64,000 nt of DNA from Lysobacter terrestris (GCF_014489475.1 NZ_CP060820.1:2992001-3056000), one strand, 5' to 3'; positions 31,412-40,462 are shown, counted from the first letter of the stretch. Notes: generated from the sequence alone by a model not told the origin. Made by a program: numbers and translations.

Positions 31412-32662
31412 TTATCCGTTCTGGCCCCGCAACCACCCGACCGCACCGCGGCCCGCGCGCAATCCGCTGGCGAAGCAGGCGGTGAGCAGGTAGCCGCCGG
31501 TGGGCGCCTCCCAGTCGAGCATCTCGCCGGCGCAGAACACGCCGGGCTGCGAGGTCGCCATCAGGTGCGCGTCGAGCGCTTCCAGGCGCACGCCGCCGGC
31601 GCTGCTGATCGCCTCGGCGATGGGACGCGCGCTGCGCAAAGTCAGGGGCAGGCGCTTGATCGTGGTGGCGACGGCGCGTGGGTCGTCGAGTTGCTGCCTG
31701 GTCAACACTTCGCGCAGCAGGGCGGCCTTGACCCCCTCCAGGCCCGCTTGCCGGCGCAGGTGTTCGCTGAAGCTGCGGCCGGCGTGTGGCTTGGCGAGGT
31801 CGCGTTGCAGGCGCTCGAGGTCGCGGCCCGGGGCAAGGTCGAGTTGCAGCGAGGCGGTGCCATCGCGCGCGATGCTGTCGCGCAGCGTGGCGGAGAGCGC
31901 GTAGACCAGGCTGCCTTCGATGCCGCTCGCGGTGACCACGCATTCGCCCTGCAGCGATTGTTCGCGGCCATCGAGGTCGCGCCAGTGCGCGATCACCGGC
32001 TTCAGCGGCGCGCCTGCGAAGCGTTCGCCGACATGTGCGCTCCAGCCGATGTCGAAGCCGCAGTTCGACGGCTGCAGCGGGGCGACATCGATGCCGTGCT
32101 GTTGCAGCGGCGACACCCAGGCACCGTCGGAGCCGAGCTCCGGCCAGCTGCCGCCACCCAGCGCGAGCAGGGTGGCGTGGGGATGCGCGTTCAATTCGCC
32201 CTCGGGCGTGGCGAAGCGCAGGGAGCCGTCGGCGTTCCAGCCGGTCCAGCGATGCTGCACGTGGAAGCGCACGCCCTGGTCGCGCAGGCGCCGCACCCAG
32301 CCGCGCAGCAGCGGCGCCGCCTTGCGGTCCATCGGAAACACCCGTCCGGACGTGCCGACGTAGGTGTCGATGCCGAAGCCGCGCGCCCATTCGCGCAGGG
32401 CGTCCGCATCGAAATCGTCGAGCCAGGCGGCGACTTCGCGCTGGCGCGCGCCGTAACGCGCGTCGAAGCCGGGCCGCGGTTCGCCGTGGGTGAGGTTGAG
32501 GCCGCCCTTGCCGGCGATCAGGAACTTGCGCCCCACCGAGCCCTTGCCTTCGTACAGGTCGACTTCCACGCCGGCGGCGCGCGCCACTTCGGCGGCCATG
32601 AGGCCGGCGGGGCCGCCGCCGATGATGGCGAGGTCGGGAAGGGACGTGGCGAGGCTGGACAT
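31412..32662 (-). CDS. TIGR03862-type HI0933-related flavoprotein
   Basis: A 416-aa flavoprotein. It has the FAD motif LAIIGGGPAGLMAAEVAR near residues 11-28 and GRKFLIAGKGGLNLTHGE near 44, the variant of the HI0933 signature (GKGG-LNLTH instead of SGGGRCN) that marks the TIGR03862 subgroup. The end has LTACFASGLRAGRGAVGWL. Reaction unknown. A second relative lies at 12913. A CATAAT -10 box (plus-strand 32689-32694) lies 26 bases before the start. Convergent with the NTF2-like gene. Confidence 0.9.
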   Translation of the reverse strand: MSSLATSLPDLAIIGGGPAGLMAAEVARAAGVEVDLYEGKGSVGRKFLIAGKGGLNLTHGEPRPGFDARYGARQREVAAWLDDFDADALREWARGFGIDTYVGTSGRVFPMDRKAAPLLRGWVRRLRDQGVRFHVQHRWTGWNADGSLRFATPEGELNAHPHATLLALGGGSWPELGSDGAWVSPLQQHGIDVAPLQPSNCGFDIGWSAHVGERFAGAPLKPVIAHWRDLDGREQSLQGECVVTASGIEGSLVYALSATLRDSIARDGTASLQLDLAPGRDLERLQRDLAKPHAGRSFSEHLRRQAGLEGVKAALLREVLTRQQLDDPRAVATTIKRLPLTLRSARPIAEAISSAGGVRLEALDAHLMATSQPGVFCAGEMLDWEAPTGGYLLTACFASGLRAGRGAVGWLRGQNG

Positions 32663-32758
32663 GCGGCGGCGTGCAGGGGAGGCGGCACATTATGCGGGGC
32701 CGTGGACGACTCGTCCGCACGCGGCCGGGCCTTGTGTCCGCGCACGCGCGGCGCGGGT

Positions 32759-32764
32759 TATGGT
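32759..32764 (+). promoter_or_regulatory. -10 box TATGGT, likely leaderless start of the DDAH-like gene
   Basis: TATGGT is followed by six bases (TCCCGC) and the ATG at 32771. The spacing equals that at trhO (GTG), uup and thpR, so the mRNA may begin at the start codon. Confidence 0.4.
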
Positions 32765-32770
32765 TCCCGC

Positions 32771-33544
32771 ATGCGCATTGCGATCACCCGCGAAGTCAGC
32801 CCCAGCCTCGGCGACTGTCAGCTCACCCATGTCGAGCGAACCGCGATAGACATTGCCCGCGCCGACATGCAGCACCGCAACTACCAGCGCGTGCTGGCAA
32901 CGTTGGGGTGCAAGGTGTTGGCGCTGGAGGCGGAACCGGCGATGCCGGACGCGGTGTTCGTCGAGGACGTCGCGGTCGTGCTCGACGAAGTCGCGGTGAT
33001 GACCCGCCCGGGGGCGGAATCGCGCCGCGCGGAAGGCGCAGGCGTGGCGGAACTGCTGGCGCGCTATCGCCCCATCCGCGCGCTCCAGGCGCCGGCCACG
33101 CTGGACGGCGGCGACGTGCTGCGCGTCGGCCGCACGCTCTTCGTCGGGCAATCGGGTCGCAGCAACGCCGAGGGCGTGGCGCAACTGCAGGACGCCATCG
33201 CGGAATTCGGCTATCGCGTGCAACCCGTGCCGATCCGCGGCTGCCTGCACCTGAAATCGGCGGTCACCGCACCGCGCGACGACACCCTGTTGATCCAGCC
33301 GCGCTGGGTCGATGCGGCGTCGTTCCCCGGCTTCGCCATCATCGAAGTGGATCCGGGCGAGGAACACGCCGCCAATGTCCTGCGCCTCGGCGAGGTGGTG
33401 GTGATGCCCGTCTGCTTCCCGCGCACGGCGCAACGTTTGCGCGACGCGGGGATCGAAGTGGTGGCAGTCGACGTCTCGGAGCTGCAGAAGGCGGAAGGGG
33501 CGACGACCTGCTGCAGCATCGTCTTCGACGCGCCGGACGCCTGA
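32771..33544 (+). CDS. Dimethylarginine dimethylaminohydrolase-like (arginine deiminase-related) protein
   Basis: The 257-aa protein fits the DDAH group of guanidine-modifying enzymes. Key parts: FVEDVAVVLDE near 61 (Glu-Asp that hold the guanidinium), TLDGGDVLRVG near 116, the catalytic His in GCLHLKSAVT near 159 and the nucleophile Cys in ATTCCSIVF near 247. The family hydrolyses methylated arginines to citrulline. A related enzyme group acts on N-omega-hydroxyarginine, so the substrate needs testing. The start at 32771 is six bases after TATGGT. Confidence 0.88.
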   Translation: MRIAITREVSPSLGDCQLTHVERTAIDIARADMQHRNYQRVLATLGCKVLALEAEPAMPDAVFVEDVAVVLDEVAVMTRPGAESRRAEGAGVAELLARYRPIRALQAPATLDGGDVLRVGRTLFVGQSGRSNAEGVAQLQDAIAEFGYRVQPVPIRGCLHLKSAVTAPRDDTLLIQPRWVDAASFPGFAIIEVDPGEEHAANVLRLGEVVVMPVCFPRTAQRLRDAGIEVVAVDVSELQKAEGATTCCSIVFDAPDA

Positions 33545-33600
33545 CGAGGGCGCGTGCGCGCAAGGCGCGCTAAGCTCGTCCCATTCCGTGGAGAGACGCA

Positions 33601-33753
33601 ATGAGCTGGATCGGAATCATCCTGGTGGTCCTCGGCCTGTACTTCGCCTTCAAGGTGGCCGGCTTCTTCCTCAAGCTGCTGATGTGGGCGCTGGTCGTGT
33701 TCGGCATCTACTGGTTCGCCGCGCCGTACCTGGGATTGCCGCAGTTCTTCTGA
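33601..33753 (+). CDS. Small 50-aa membrane protein
   Basis: A 50-codon gene beginning MSWIGIILVVLGLYFAF. Nearly the whole protein is hydrophobic, with two likely helices separated by a short lysine-containing turn (FKVAG) and a C-terminal APYLGLPQFF. The start has a strong ribosome-binding site (GGAGAG) seven bases ahead and a TAAGCT -10 box at 33571-33576. Unknown function; such a layout is typical of conserved xanthomonad membrane miniproteins, an inference. Confidence 0.75.
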   Translation: MSWIGIILVVLGLYFAFKVAGFFLKLLMWALVVFGIYWFAAPYLGLPQFF

Positions 33754-33760
33754 TCGCCGT

Positions 33761-34504
33761 CTAGCGCGAGGGCAAGGTGTAGCGCCGCTGCGGCCGGCCG
33801 ACCAGGTCGAGGAAGTTGTTGAACACCGCATCGGCGTGCTGCTGCATCCCGGCGATGTATTCGCGGGTCTGGGCGCGGATCACGGCTTCGTCGGTGTGGC
33901 CCAGCGCCGCCAGCTCTTCGCGGTAGGCGGGATTGGCGAGCCAGCGTTCGATCAGCGGTTCGTCCATTTCCAGGTGGAACTGGAAGCCGTAGGCGTTGTC
34001 GCCATAACGGAACGCCTGCGCGTCGCAGGTGTCGGTGCGAGCCAGGTGCACCGCGCCCTGCGGCACTTCGAAGCGATAGCTATGCCACTGGAACACGGGG
34101 GCGGCATCGCCCAGCGGCGCCAGCACGGGATCGTCGCGCCCGGCCTCCGTCGCGTGCAGGCGATACCAGCCGATCTCCGCCTCACGCGTGCGCTGGATCG
34201 GCGCGCCCAGCGCGTGTGCGAGCAGTTGCGCGCCCAGGCAGATGCCGAGCACGGGCTTGCCCTGCGCGAGCATGCGTTCGATCGCGCGCAGCTCGGTGCG
34301 CAGGTGCTGGCGGTGCGCCTGGTCTTCGACGTTCATCGGCCCGCCCAGCACGATCAGGCCGTGGTAGCGGTCGACGTTGGGCTCGGCATTGGGCTGCCGC
34401 TCGAAATTGGCGAAGCGGATGCGGTGGCCGCGCGCACGGATCAGCGGATCGAGCGTGCCCAGCGGTTCGGCGGCGACGTGTTGGAAGACGAGGATGCGGG
34501 ACAT
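33761..34504 (-). CDS. Class I glutamine amidotransferase-like protein
   Basis: A 247-aa protein with the class-I glutaminase domain (GuaA-like): the nucleophile Cys in GKPVLGICLGAQLLAH near residue 91, and His/Glu in FQFHLEMDEP near 178. The sequence starts MSRILVFQHVAAEPLGTLD, as in stand-alone GATase1-like proteins related to YfeJ/GMP synthase-like hydrolases; a longer in-frame start (34690) was rejected because it lacks domain features. It may act as a gamma-glutamyl hydrolase or supply ammonia to an unknown synthetase. Confidence 0.88.
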   Translation of the reverse strand: MSRILVFQHVAAEPLGTLDPLIRARGHRIRFANFERQPNAEPNVDRYHGLIVLGGPMNVEDQAHRQHLRTELRAIERMLAQGKPVLGICLGAQLLAHALGAPIQRTREAEIGWYRLHATEAGRDDPVLAPLGDAAPVFQWHSYRFEVPQGAVHLARTDTCDAQAFRYGDNAYGFQFHLEMDEPLIERWLANPAYREELAALGHTDEAVIRAQTREYIAGMQQHADAVFNNFLDLVGRPQRRYTLPSR

Positions 34505-34651
34505 GCCGTGCGTGTCGGGCGGGTGAACCGACACCACTATGCCAATCCTCGATGCCTTCGGGCGAGCCGGGCGGCAAGGCCCGGCATGAAATAGATGCAT
34601 CAGTGCGCGCCGCTCGCCATCGACGGGAGAGACGTGCCTTCGGACAGGAAC

Positions 34652-34679
34652 GTGCCACCGGCCTTGCGACCGGTGGCAC
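34652..34679 (-). terminator. Hairpin terminator after the 34695-36935 gene
   Basis: GTGCCACCGG and CCGGTGGCAC form a perfect 10-bp stem with an 8-base loop, just downstream of the stop on the minus strand. A short direct repeat GTGGCACAT follows on the plus strand. Confidence 0.6.
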
Positions 34680-34694
34680 ATGTGGCACATACGC

Positions 34695-36935
34695 TCAGCG
34701 GATCACTTCGCGTTGCTTGGCCGTGCCCTTGCCGCCCGTGTCATCCACCATCGCCTTGCGGAATGCCTCTTGCACCCGGGGGGACAGCACCGATTCCCAG
34801 TTGGCGATCGCAAGCAGCGGATCGCACGGAACCAGCTCGATCCTCGGGCGGGGATAGAACTTCCGGCCCGGACCACACGCGGTTTCCATCGGTCCCTTTT
34901 CCAGCGGCACGCAGGTGAACAGTTCGCGGCCACGGGCATCGATCGCGCTGACGCACAGCTCGCAGTCCACTGCATCGCCCATGCCTGTCTCGATGGTGAG
35001 GTGCCGGCCCGCAAGCTCGTAGCGCAACGTGCCGCCCGCGTGTTCGACCTCGCCTTCGCCGGGCTCCAGCACCTTGCCGCACAGGCACCACTGGTAGTCG
35101 ACGGGGAACACCATCAACCGTGGCCACGCCTCGATCGTGCAGCGGCGGCTCACGGTGGTGCGCGTGCAGCTCGCGAAGTCCTTGCCGACAAACGGCTGGC
35201 TTTCGCCCGTCTCCAGCACGCTCCAGCGCAGGGCGATGTCGAGGCTCGGCACCGGCGTGTCGTAGGTCACCCAGTGGATGTTCAGCGCGCCGCCGGCCTG
35301 CAGGTCGCGCCACGCGCGCACCTTGGCCAACCGGCCCTCGTTGGTGCGTACCCCGACGACGATCTCCGAGTGCATGCCGAACAGCGGCAGCTCGAACGAC
35401 AGCGGGATTGCCCAGGGCGACAGGTGCTGGCTGGCGAACGCCATTGCGCGCAGCTGGACGGGGGTCAACGAGCCGAAACCGGCCCCGCTCACGGTCATGC
35501 CCGCGCCGTTGCGGGAATCGAGCCCGTTCGCAGGATGCCAAGCCAGGTCCAAGCGCGACATCTGGCTGTTGGCGGCGTGCACCGTGCCCTTGTCCAGGTC
35601 GAGCGTGAACGCCCCGGAAGTGACGTAGTGGCCGCTGCTCTTTACCGGCAGGTTGAGCGAGCGCATCACGTTGCCGCGCAGTTCGAGGTCGTCCAGCAGG
35701 ATCGAGGTCAGGTTGAGGCCGGCGCCGATCGGCCCCAGGGGGATCGGCGGAATCGAGCTGGTGGCGTTGTTGAAGGCGTCCGTGGCCATGCGCTCGGCCA
35801 TGCCTTCGACGATCGATTCGACGATCGCGGGGACGATTGCGCCAACGATCGCGCCGATGATGCCGCCGAACAGGCCCCCGAGGAACGCACTGGCGAGCCA
35901 CACCCACCATTCCATGCTCACGTCGACGTCGACCACCGGCGTCGTCGCCGTGATCTGGATCTGCCCGCCACTCAAGGTGAGCGAGACGAAGAACGTGAAG
36001 GTCGCCACGGCCGACCAGCCCGTGCCGGACGCGGTGGCGCGCCCGTCGACGCGGATGCGGTTGCCTTCGATGCGCGCCACCAGATTGGTCAGCGTGCCCT
36101 GGCCGCCCGGCGCTGGCACCGGGCGATTGAGGCGAAGCGGGCGATCGAAGTCGGTGACGGGGCGTCCCAGTGCGGCGGCGAGTTGCGGCCGGACCACACT
36201 GCCCAGCAGCCACGCGTTCGACATCATCACCATCGATGGCGCACCGGCAGGAATGAAGCTCTGCGTGATGGCGTTGATGTTGCCGGTGCTGGCCGCGTCG
36301 GTGCGGACGCCGAACGTGAGCGCGTCGCGATCGGCGGCCGCGGTGTCGTTGACGGTCGTGACCTCGATGGCGAACGGCGTGAGCGGATCGGCGTCGTTGG
36401 CGACGGGAATCGGAGGCGTCAGGGCCAGGCGCTGGACGTCGTCCACGAGTCGCTGCTGGACGATGCCTGCGAGCTGGTTCTGGACCTGCGCGACGGTAAG
36501 GCCGAAGCCGCCGAGGATCGGGGCCAGCATGCCGGCCGTGCTTCCGTCGAAGGTGACCGTGACGCTCGGTGCGCCTGACGTGAAGTCGAGCACGGCCTGC
36601 TGCGTTCCCCCGTTGGTGCGCATCTGCACCGAGTCGATGATCTCGATGGTGCCGCCCAACGGCGCGATCGTCGTCGGTAGCGGGGCGGTGACCTCCAATT
36701 GCGAGTTGGTGAAAGGAACGCGGAACCGCATCTGCGGTCGAGGCCGGTCTAGATCGGCAACGGGCGTGCCGAAGTTGAGGTCGAGGGTGCCGGTGATGCC
36801 GAATGCATTGACCGGTGTGCTCAGGCTGGGCGGGAAGATCAGCCCGCTGGCGAAGGCCGCGGCGAGCTGGGCGTTGATTTCGGTTTCACTGATCTGCACC
36901 AGCATGTCGAAACCGGCAGTACGGTCGAGGGCCAT
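34695..36935 (-). CDS. Unrecognised 746-aa protein with beta-rich lipid-binding-like N-part and glycine-rich hydrophobic helix
   Basis: I do not recognise this protein with confidence. The N-terminal half (residues 1-320) is rich in beta-strand patterns with repeated PxF/PxL motifs and ISETEINAQLAAAF near residue 15, which suggest a TULIP-like (BPI/P47-type) lipid-binding fold. At about 345-395 comes a long, Gly/Ala/Ile-rich hydrophobic helix (FLGGLFGGIIGAIVGAIVP) flanked by EWW and charged residues, reminiscent of a membrane-inserting segment. The C-terminal half is again beta-rich, with CLCGKVLEPGEG and other Cys. No signal peptide. Start 36935 is two bases after the upstream stop (TGATCATG), so it is coupled to the 36938 gene. 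Confidence 0.7.
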   Translation of the reverse strand: MALDRTAGFDMLVQISETEINAQLAAAFASGLIFPPSLSTPVNAFGITGTLDLNFGTPVADLDRPRPQMRFRVPFTNSQLEVTAPLPTTIAPLGGTIEIIDSVQMRTNGGTQQAVLDFTSGAPSVTVTFDGSTAGMLAPILGGFGLTVAQVQNQLAGIVQQRLVDDVQRLALTPPIPVANDADPLTPFAIEVTTVNDTAAADRDALTFGVRTDAASTGNINAITQSFIPAGAPSMVMMSNAWLLGSVVRPQLAAALGRPVTDFDRPLRLNRPVPAPGGQGTLTNLVARIEGNRIRVDGRATASGTGWSAVATFTFFVSLTLSGGQIQITATTPVVDVDVSMEWWVWLASAFLGGLFGGIIGAIVGAIVPAIVESIVEGMAERMATDAFNNATSSIPPIPLGPIGAGLNLTSILLDDLELRGNVMRSLNLPVKSSGHYVTSGAFTLDLDKGTVHAANSQMSRLDLAWHPANGLDSRNGAGMTVSGAGFGSLTPVQLRAMAFASQHLSPWAIPLSFELPLFGMHSEIVVGVRTNEGRLAKVRAWRDLQAGGALNIHWVTYDTPVPSLDIALRWSVLETGESQPFVGKDFASCTRTTVSRRCTIEAWPRLMVFPVDYQWCLCGKVLEPGEGEVEHAGGTLRYELAGRHLTIETGMGDAVDCELCVSAIDARGRELFTCVPLEKGPMETACGPGRKFYPRPRIELVPCDPLLAIANWESVLSPRVQEAFRKAMVDDTGGKGTAKQREVIR

Positions 36936-36937
36936 GA

Positions 36938-37459
36938 TCAGTCCCTCCCGTTGTGACAGCCGCAATCGCGGTCGTCGCCGCCGTCATCGCCCTCGCGTAC
37001 CGGCGGCGGCGTCCAGTCCGCGGAGGGCGGCTTGGGCTGGCCCTTGCCGGTGGCGACGCGCACCGTTCGCAGTTGCATTCCGGGCGCCACCGCATCGCCG
37101 GCAGCGGCGGTTTCGCGAATGCGGACGAGAGTCTTGGCCTGCTCGCGGTCGAGCTTGAGGCCGGCTTCCTGCATCGCCGCCATCGGGTCCAGCAGGAAGG
37201 CTTGCGCGTTGGTTACGTCGCGCGACATCCAGGCAACGAGTTGGGGGCTGGCTTCCACCAGCCAGCGACGGATCGGTTCGGGAAGGTCGAGCGGCGATTT
37301 GTCCTGCCGCTGCGCGCCCTGGCGCGGTTGGCACCCGAGATGGAATACGGGCGGGATCTTGCGCGAAGGGAGGAGGGTGACTTTGAGGTTGAGGTCGTAT
37401 GCCTGCTGCAGGCTGGCAGCTACGGTGGCACGGTCGGCTTGCGTCGATTGGTCGTTCAC
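36938..37459 (-). CDS. Unrecognised 173-aa protein coupled to the 746-aa gene
   Basis: A GTG start at 37459 has AAGGAG six bases upstream and gives MNDQSTQADRATVAASLQQA. The middle contains the segment VTNAQAFLLDPMAAMQEAG followed by LKLDREQAKTL, and the C-terminus is Asp/Gly/Cys-rich, ending DCGCHNGRD. The DP-A-EAG-L pattern recalls leader-like or precursor-like peptides, but this is weak. Because its stop overlaps within two bases of the next start, the two proteins are probably made together. No family assignment. Confidence 0.65.
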   Translation of the reverse strand: MNDQSTQADRATVAASLQQAYDLNLKVTLLPSRKIPPVFHLGCQPRQGAQRQDKSPLDLPEPIRRWLVEASPQLVAWMSRDVTNAQAFLLDPMAAMQEAGLKLDREQAKTLVRIRETAAAGDAVAPGMQLRTVRVATGKGQPKPPSADWTPPPVREGDDGGDDRDCGCHNGRD

Positions 37460-37680
37460 GATGGGCTCCTTGCATCGGTCCTTGGCTGCACTCCGCAGCC
37501 ACACCGGGAAACGCGCCGTTCCGCACCTTCCGGCCAGTGCCGGGTTGCCTGGATTTCATACTCGCTACCGCGGTCCCGGATGTCCGCGCGTGCGGTCGAT
37601 GCGCGTTCGCGCGCGCTGCAGTAACGCGCAATGCCCGTGCCAACAGCGTGGCAGGGCGGCGTAATGCTGCCGCGCAAAAG

Positions 37681-37708
37681 CGAATCGCCGGCAGGTGCCG
37701 GCGATTCG
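37681..37708 (-). terminator. Hairpin terminator of the csdA-like gene
   Basis: A perfect 12-bp stem (37681-37692 with 37697-37708) and AGGT loop lie 44 bases past the stop of the minus-strand helicase. The stretch 37460-37680 between the unknown pair and this hairpin holds no ORF or other recognisable element. Confidence 0.6.
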
Positions 37709-37752
37709 TGGAGGTTCAGCGGGTCCTGTGCGGATGGCGCGAAGCGCGCCAA

Positions 37753-39744
37753 TCAGCCCTGACGTCGCGGTTTGTGCCCGCCCGGTCGTGGACCGCGGGG
37801 AGGGCGCGGGCCGCCGTCGCCGCGTTGGTAGCCACCGCCGCTACCGCCGCCTTCGCCCGGGCGGCTGATGCGCAGCGGCTGGCCGGCAACGCGCACGCGC
37901 TTGAGGTGTTCCATGACCTCGCGCGGCATGCCTTCGGGCAGGTCGATCAGGCTGAAGTCGTCGCGGATGTCGATGCGGCCGATGTAGCGGCTTTCCAGTT
38001 CGGCTTCGTTGGCGATCGCGCCGACGATGTTGCCCGGCTTCACGCCATGGCGGTGGCCGACCTCGATGCGGAACGTCTCCATGCCGGCCTCGGGTGCGCC
38101 GCGTTCCTCGCGCGGCGGCCGCGGTGCGCGCGGGGCCTCGTCGTCGAAGAATGACTCGGCATCGTTGCGCGGGTTCGCGCGATCGGCGCCGGCGTTCGCG
38201 GCCGGGTACTCGTCGCGCGGCGGGCGCGGGCGGTCGCGTTCGAACTTGCCGCTGCGCGGGCCGTCGAAATCGCCGCGCGCGCGTTCCGACATGCGCTGAC
38301 CGAACCCGGGCTTGTCGAAGCTGGGCTTGCGGTCGCTGCGGTCGAAGCCGGGCTTGTCGAAGCCTTCGCGGTGCGGGCGCAGCTGCTCGGCGGTGGCCTG
38401 GAGCAGCAGCGGCATGTCGCCCTGGACCACCTTGGCCAATGCCGCGGCGATCTCCACCGCCGGCACGTTCTGCTCGCGCTCGTAGCGCTCGACCAGGTCG
38501 CGGAACATCGCCAGCTCGGTGCTTTCCAGCGCGGTGGTGATGCGGCCGAGGAACTTCGACACGCGCTGCTCGTTCACGGTCTCCACGCTGGGCAGCGCCA
38601 TCGGTTCGATCGGCTGGCGCGTGGCGCGCTCGATCGCGCGCAGCATGCCGCGTTCGCGCGGGGCGACGAACAGGATCGCCTCGCCCTTGCGGCCCGCGCG
38701 ACCGGTGCGGCCGATGCGGTGGACGTAGCTCTCGGTGTCGTACGGGATGTCGTAGTTCAGCACGTGGCTGATCCGCTCCACGTCGAGGCCGCGCGCGGCG
38801 ACGTCGGTAGCGACCAGCACGTCGATCTTGCCGTCCTTGAGCTGGGCGATGGTGCGCTCGCGCGCCTTCTGGTCCAGGTCGCCGTTGATGGCGGCGGCGG
38901 AGATGCCGCGCGCGGACAGCTTGTCGGCCAGTTCCTGCGTGCCCAGCTTGGTGCGCGAGAAGACGATCATCGCGTCGTAGGGCTCGGCTTCCAGGATCCG
39001 GGTGAGCGCATCGAGCTTGTTGACGCCGCTCACCGCCCAGTAGCGCTGGCGGATGTTGGCGGCGGTGGTGGTCGTGGTCTTGATGGCCACTTCGACCGGG
39101 TCGCGCAGGTAGGTGGTGGCGATGCGCTTGATCTGCTGCGGCATCGTCGCGGAGAACAGCGCGACCTGGCGCGTCTCCGGGATCTTCTTCAGCACGGCCT
39201 CGACGTCGTCGATGAAGCCCATGCGCAGCATCTCGTCGGCTTCGTCGAGGACCAGGCAGCGCAGCTGCGACAGGTCGAGCGAGCCGCGGTCGAGATGGTC
39301 GATCACGCGGCCGGGGGTGCCGACCACGACCTGCACGCCGCGCTTGAGCGAGGCCAGCTGCGGGGTGTAGCTCTGGCCGCCGTAGATCGGCAGCACGTGG
39401 AAGCCGGGCAGGTGGTGGGCGTACTTCTGGAAGGCTTCGGCGACCTGGATGGCGAGTTCACGCGTCGGCGCCAGTACCAGGGCCTGCGGCTTCTGCTGGC
39501 TGGGGTCGATGCGGGCGAGGATCGGCAGCGCGAAGGCCGCGGTCTTGCCGGTGCCGGTCTGGGCCTGGCCGAGCACGTCGCGGCCGCCCAGCAGCGGCGG
39601 AATGGTCGCGGCCTGGATCGGCGAGGGGGTTTCGTAACCGACTTCGGCCAGCGCCTTGAGCAGCGATTCGGGCAGGCCGAGATCGGCGAATTTCACGGAC
39701 GGGGCGTCCGTGGTCGGGGGAGTCGGGGGGGCGGGGGCGCTCAT
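37753..39744 (-). CDS. deaD: DEAD-box RNA helicase, CsdA/DeaD type
   Basis: The 663-aa helicase has motif I AQTGTGKT near residue 59, DEAD in CLVLDEADEMLRMGF near 165, SAT and HRIGRTGR near 335. Behind the core comes a dimerisation region, an Arg/Asp/Pro-rich linker with repeated FDKPGF segments, and a C-terminal DbpA-type RNA-binding domain (RIEVGHRHGVKPGNIVGAIANE) plus a Gly/Arg tail. This layout is that of CsdA. It functions in cold-shock ribosome assembly and mRNA decay. The ATG at 39744 was chosen; a TACACT box (plus-strand agtgta 39787-39792) precedes it. Confidence 0.92.
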   Translation of the reverse strand: MSAPAPPTPPTTDAPSVKFADLGLPESLLKALAEVGYETPSPIQAATIPPLLGGRDVLGQAQTGTGKTAAFALPILARIDPSQQKPQALVLAPTRELAIQVAEAFQKYAHHLPGFHVLPIYGGQSYTPQLASLKRGVQVVVGTPGRVIDHLDRGSLDLSQLRCLVLDEADEMLRMGFIDDVEAVLKKIPETRQVALFSATMPQQIKRIATTYLRDPVEVAIKTTTTTAANIRQRYWAVSGVNKLDALTRILEAEPYDAMIVFSRTKLGTQELADKLSARGISAAAINGDLDQKARERTIAQLKDGKIDVLVATDVAARGLDVERISHVLNYDIPYDTESYVHRIGRTGRAGRKGEAILFVAPRERGMLRAIERATRQPIEPMALPSVETVNEQRVSKFLGRITTALESTELAMFRDLVERYEREQNVPAVEIAAALAKVVQGDMPLLLQATAEQLRPHREGFDKPGFDRSDRKPSFDKPGFGQRMSERARGDFDGPRSGKFERDRPRPPRDEYPAANAGADRANPRNDAESFFDDEAPRAPRPPREERGAPEAGMETFRIEVGHRHGVKPGNIVGAIANEAELESRYIGRIDIRDDFSLIDLPEGMPREVMEHLKRVRVAGQPLRISRPGEGGGSGGGYQRGDGGPRPPRGPRPGGHKPRRQG

Positions 39745-39841
39745 GGCAGCCTCGATGGCGCCGGCGCTCGGCCGGTCTGGGCGCATAGTGTAACGGTTGG
39801 CGTCCGAGTACCGGCTCGGCGCCCCCCATCGGAGCAGCGCG

Positions 39842-40306
39842 ATGAACGAGCCCGCAGTCGATCCGCAATGGCACGAGGACGTGCGCGAGATCCCCAGCCT
39901 GATCCGCGCGATCTACGCCTGCATCTCCGGCCCGGCGGGCGCACCGCGCGACTGGGCGCGGTTCCGCTTCCTGCATCGCCCGGAGGCACTGAGCCTGCGC
40001 ACCGTGGTCCGGCCCGACGGCTCGACCTTCGCCCATGTATTCACCCAGGACGAATACATCGCGGACGTGGCGCCGTTCTTCGCCGCGAACGACTTCTACG
40101 AGATCGACATCGCCCACCGCATCGAACGCTTCGGCCAGGTGGCGCACGCCTGGAGCCTGTACGAGGCGCGCACCTCGCCGGAGTCGCCGGTGGTGATCAA
40201 GCGCGGCGCGAACAGCATCCAGCTCTGCCATGAGCAGGGGCGCTGGTGGGTGGTGAGCACGATCTGGGACAACGAGCGGGAAGGGGTGCGGTTCGATCTG
40301 TGGTGA
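39842..40306 (+). CDS. NTF2/SnoaL-like hypothetical protein
   Basis: The 154-aa protein shows an NTF2-like pattern: SLIRAIYACISGPAGAPRDW at the N-terminus (helix, then loop), FTQDEYIADVAPFFAANDFYEIDIAH, and the final strands GANSIQLCHEQGRWWVVSTIWD. This matches the small group of DUF4440/NTF2-like proteins. No catalytic residues are evident; function unknown. Divergent from csdA with 97 bp between starts. Confidence 0.65.
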   Translation: MNEPAVDPQWHEDVREIPSLIRAIYACISGPAGAPRDWARFRFLHRPEALSLRTVVRPDGSTFAHVFTQDEYIADVAPFFAANDFYEIDIAHRIERFGQVAHAWSLYEARTSPESPVVIKRGANSIQLCHEQGRWWVVSTIWDNEREGVRFDLW

Positions 40307-40327
40307 TGGGGCAGTGCGTCGCTGACG

Positions 40328-40444
40328 TCCCCTCACCCTGCGTCGCTGCGCGACGCTGCCCCTCTCCCCGCAAGCGGGGCGAGGGGCAGCATCTTCCTTC
40401 TCCCCGCTTGCGGGGAGAAGGTGCCCGCAGGGCGGATGAGGGGC
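40328..40444. repeat. REP-like repeat with paired hairpins
   Basis: Contains two CCCCGC-N(2-3)-GCGGGG hairpins (CTCTCCCCGCAAGCGGGG, then TTCTCCCCGCTTGCGGGG) and ends in GATGAGGGG. The second part recurs at 59907-59955. This is the familiar repeat of Xanthomonas/Lysobacter intergenic regions; it fills the gap between two convergent genes. Confidence 0.75.
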
Positions 40445-40462
40445 CGCCGGCGCAGCCGGCGC

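Noticed and set aside
31373-32770. Upstream in-frame extension of the DDAH-like gene
   Set aside because: It is antisense to the well-supported TIGR03862 flavoprotein. The ATG at 32771 gives the full enzyme.
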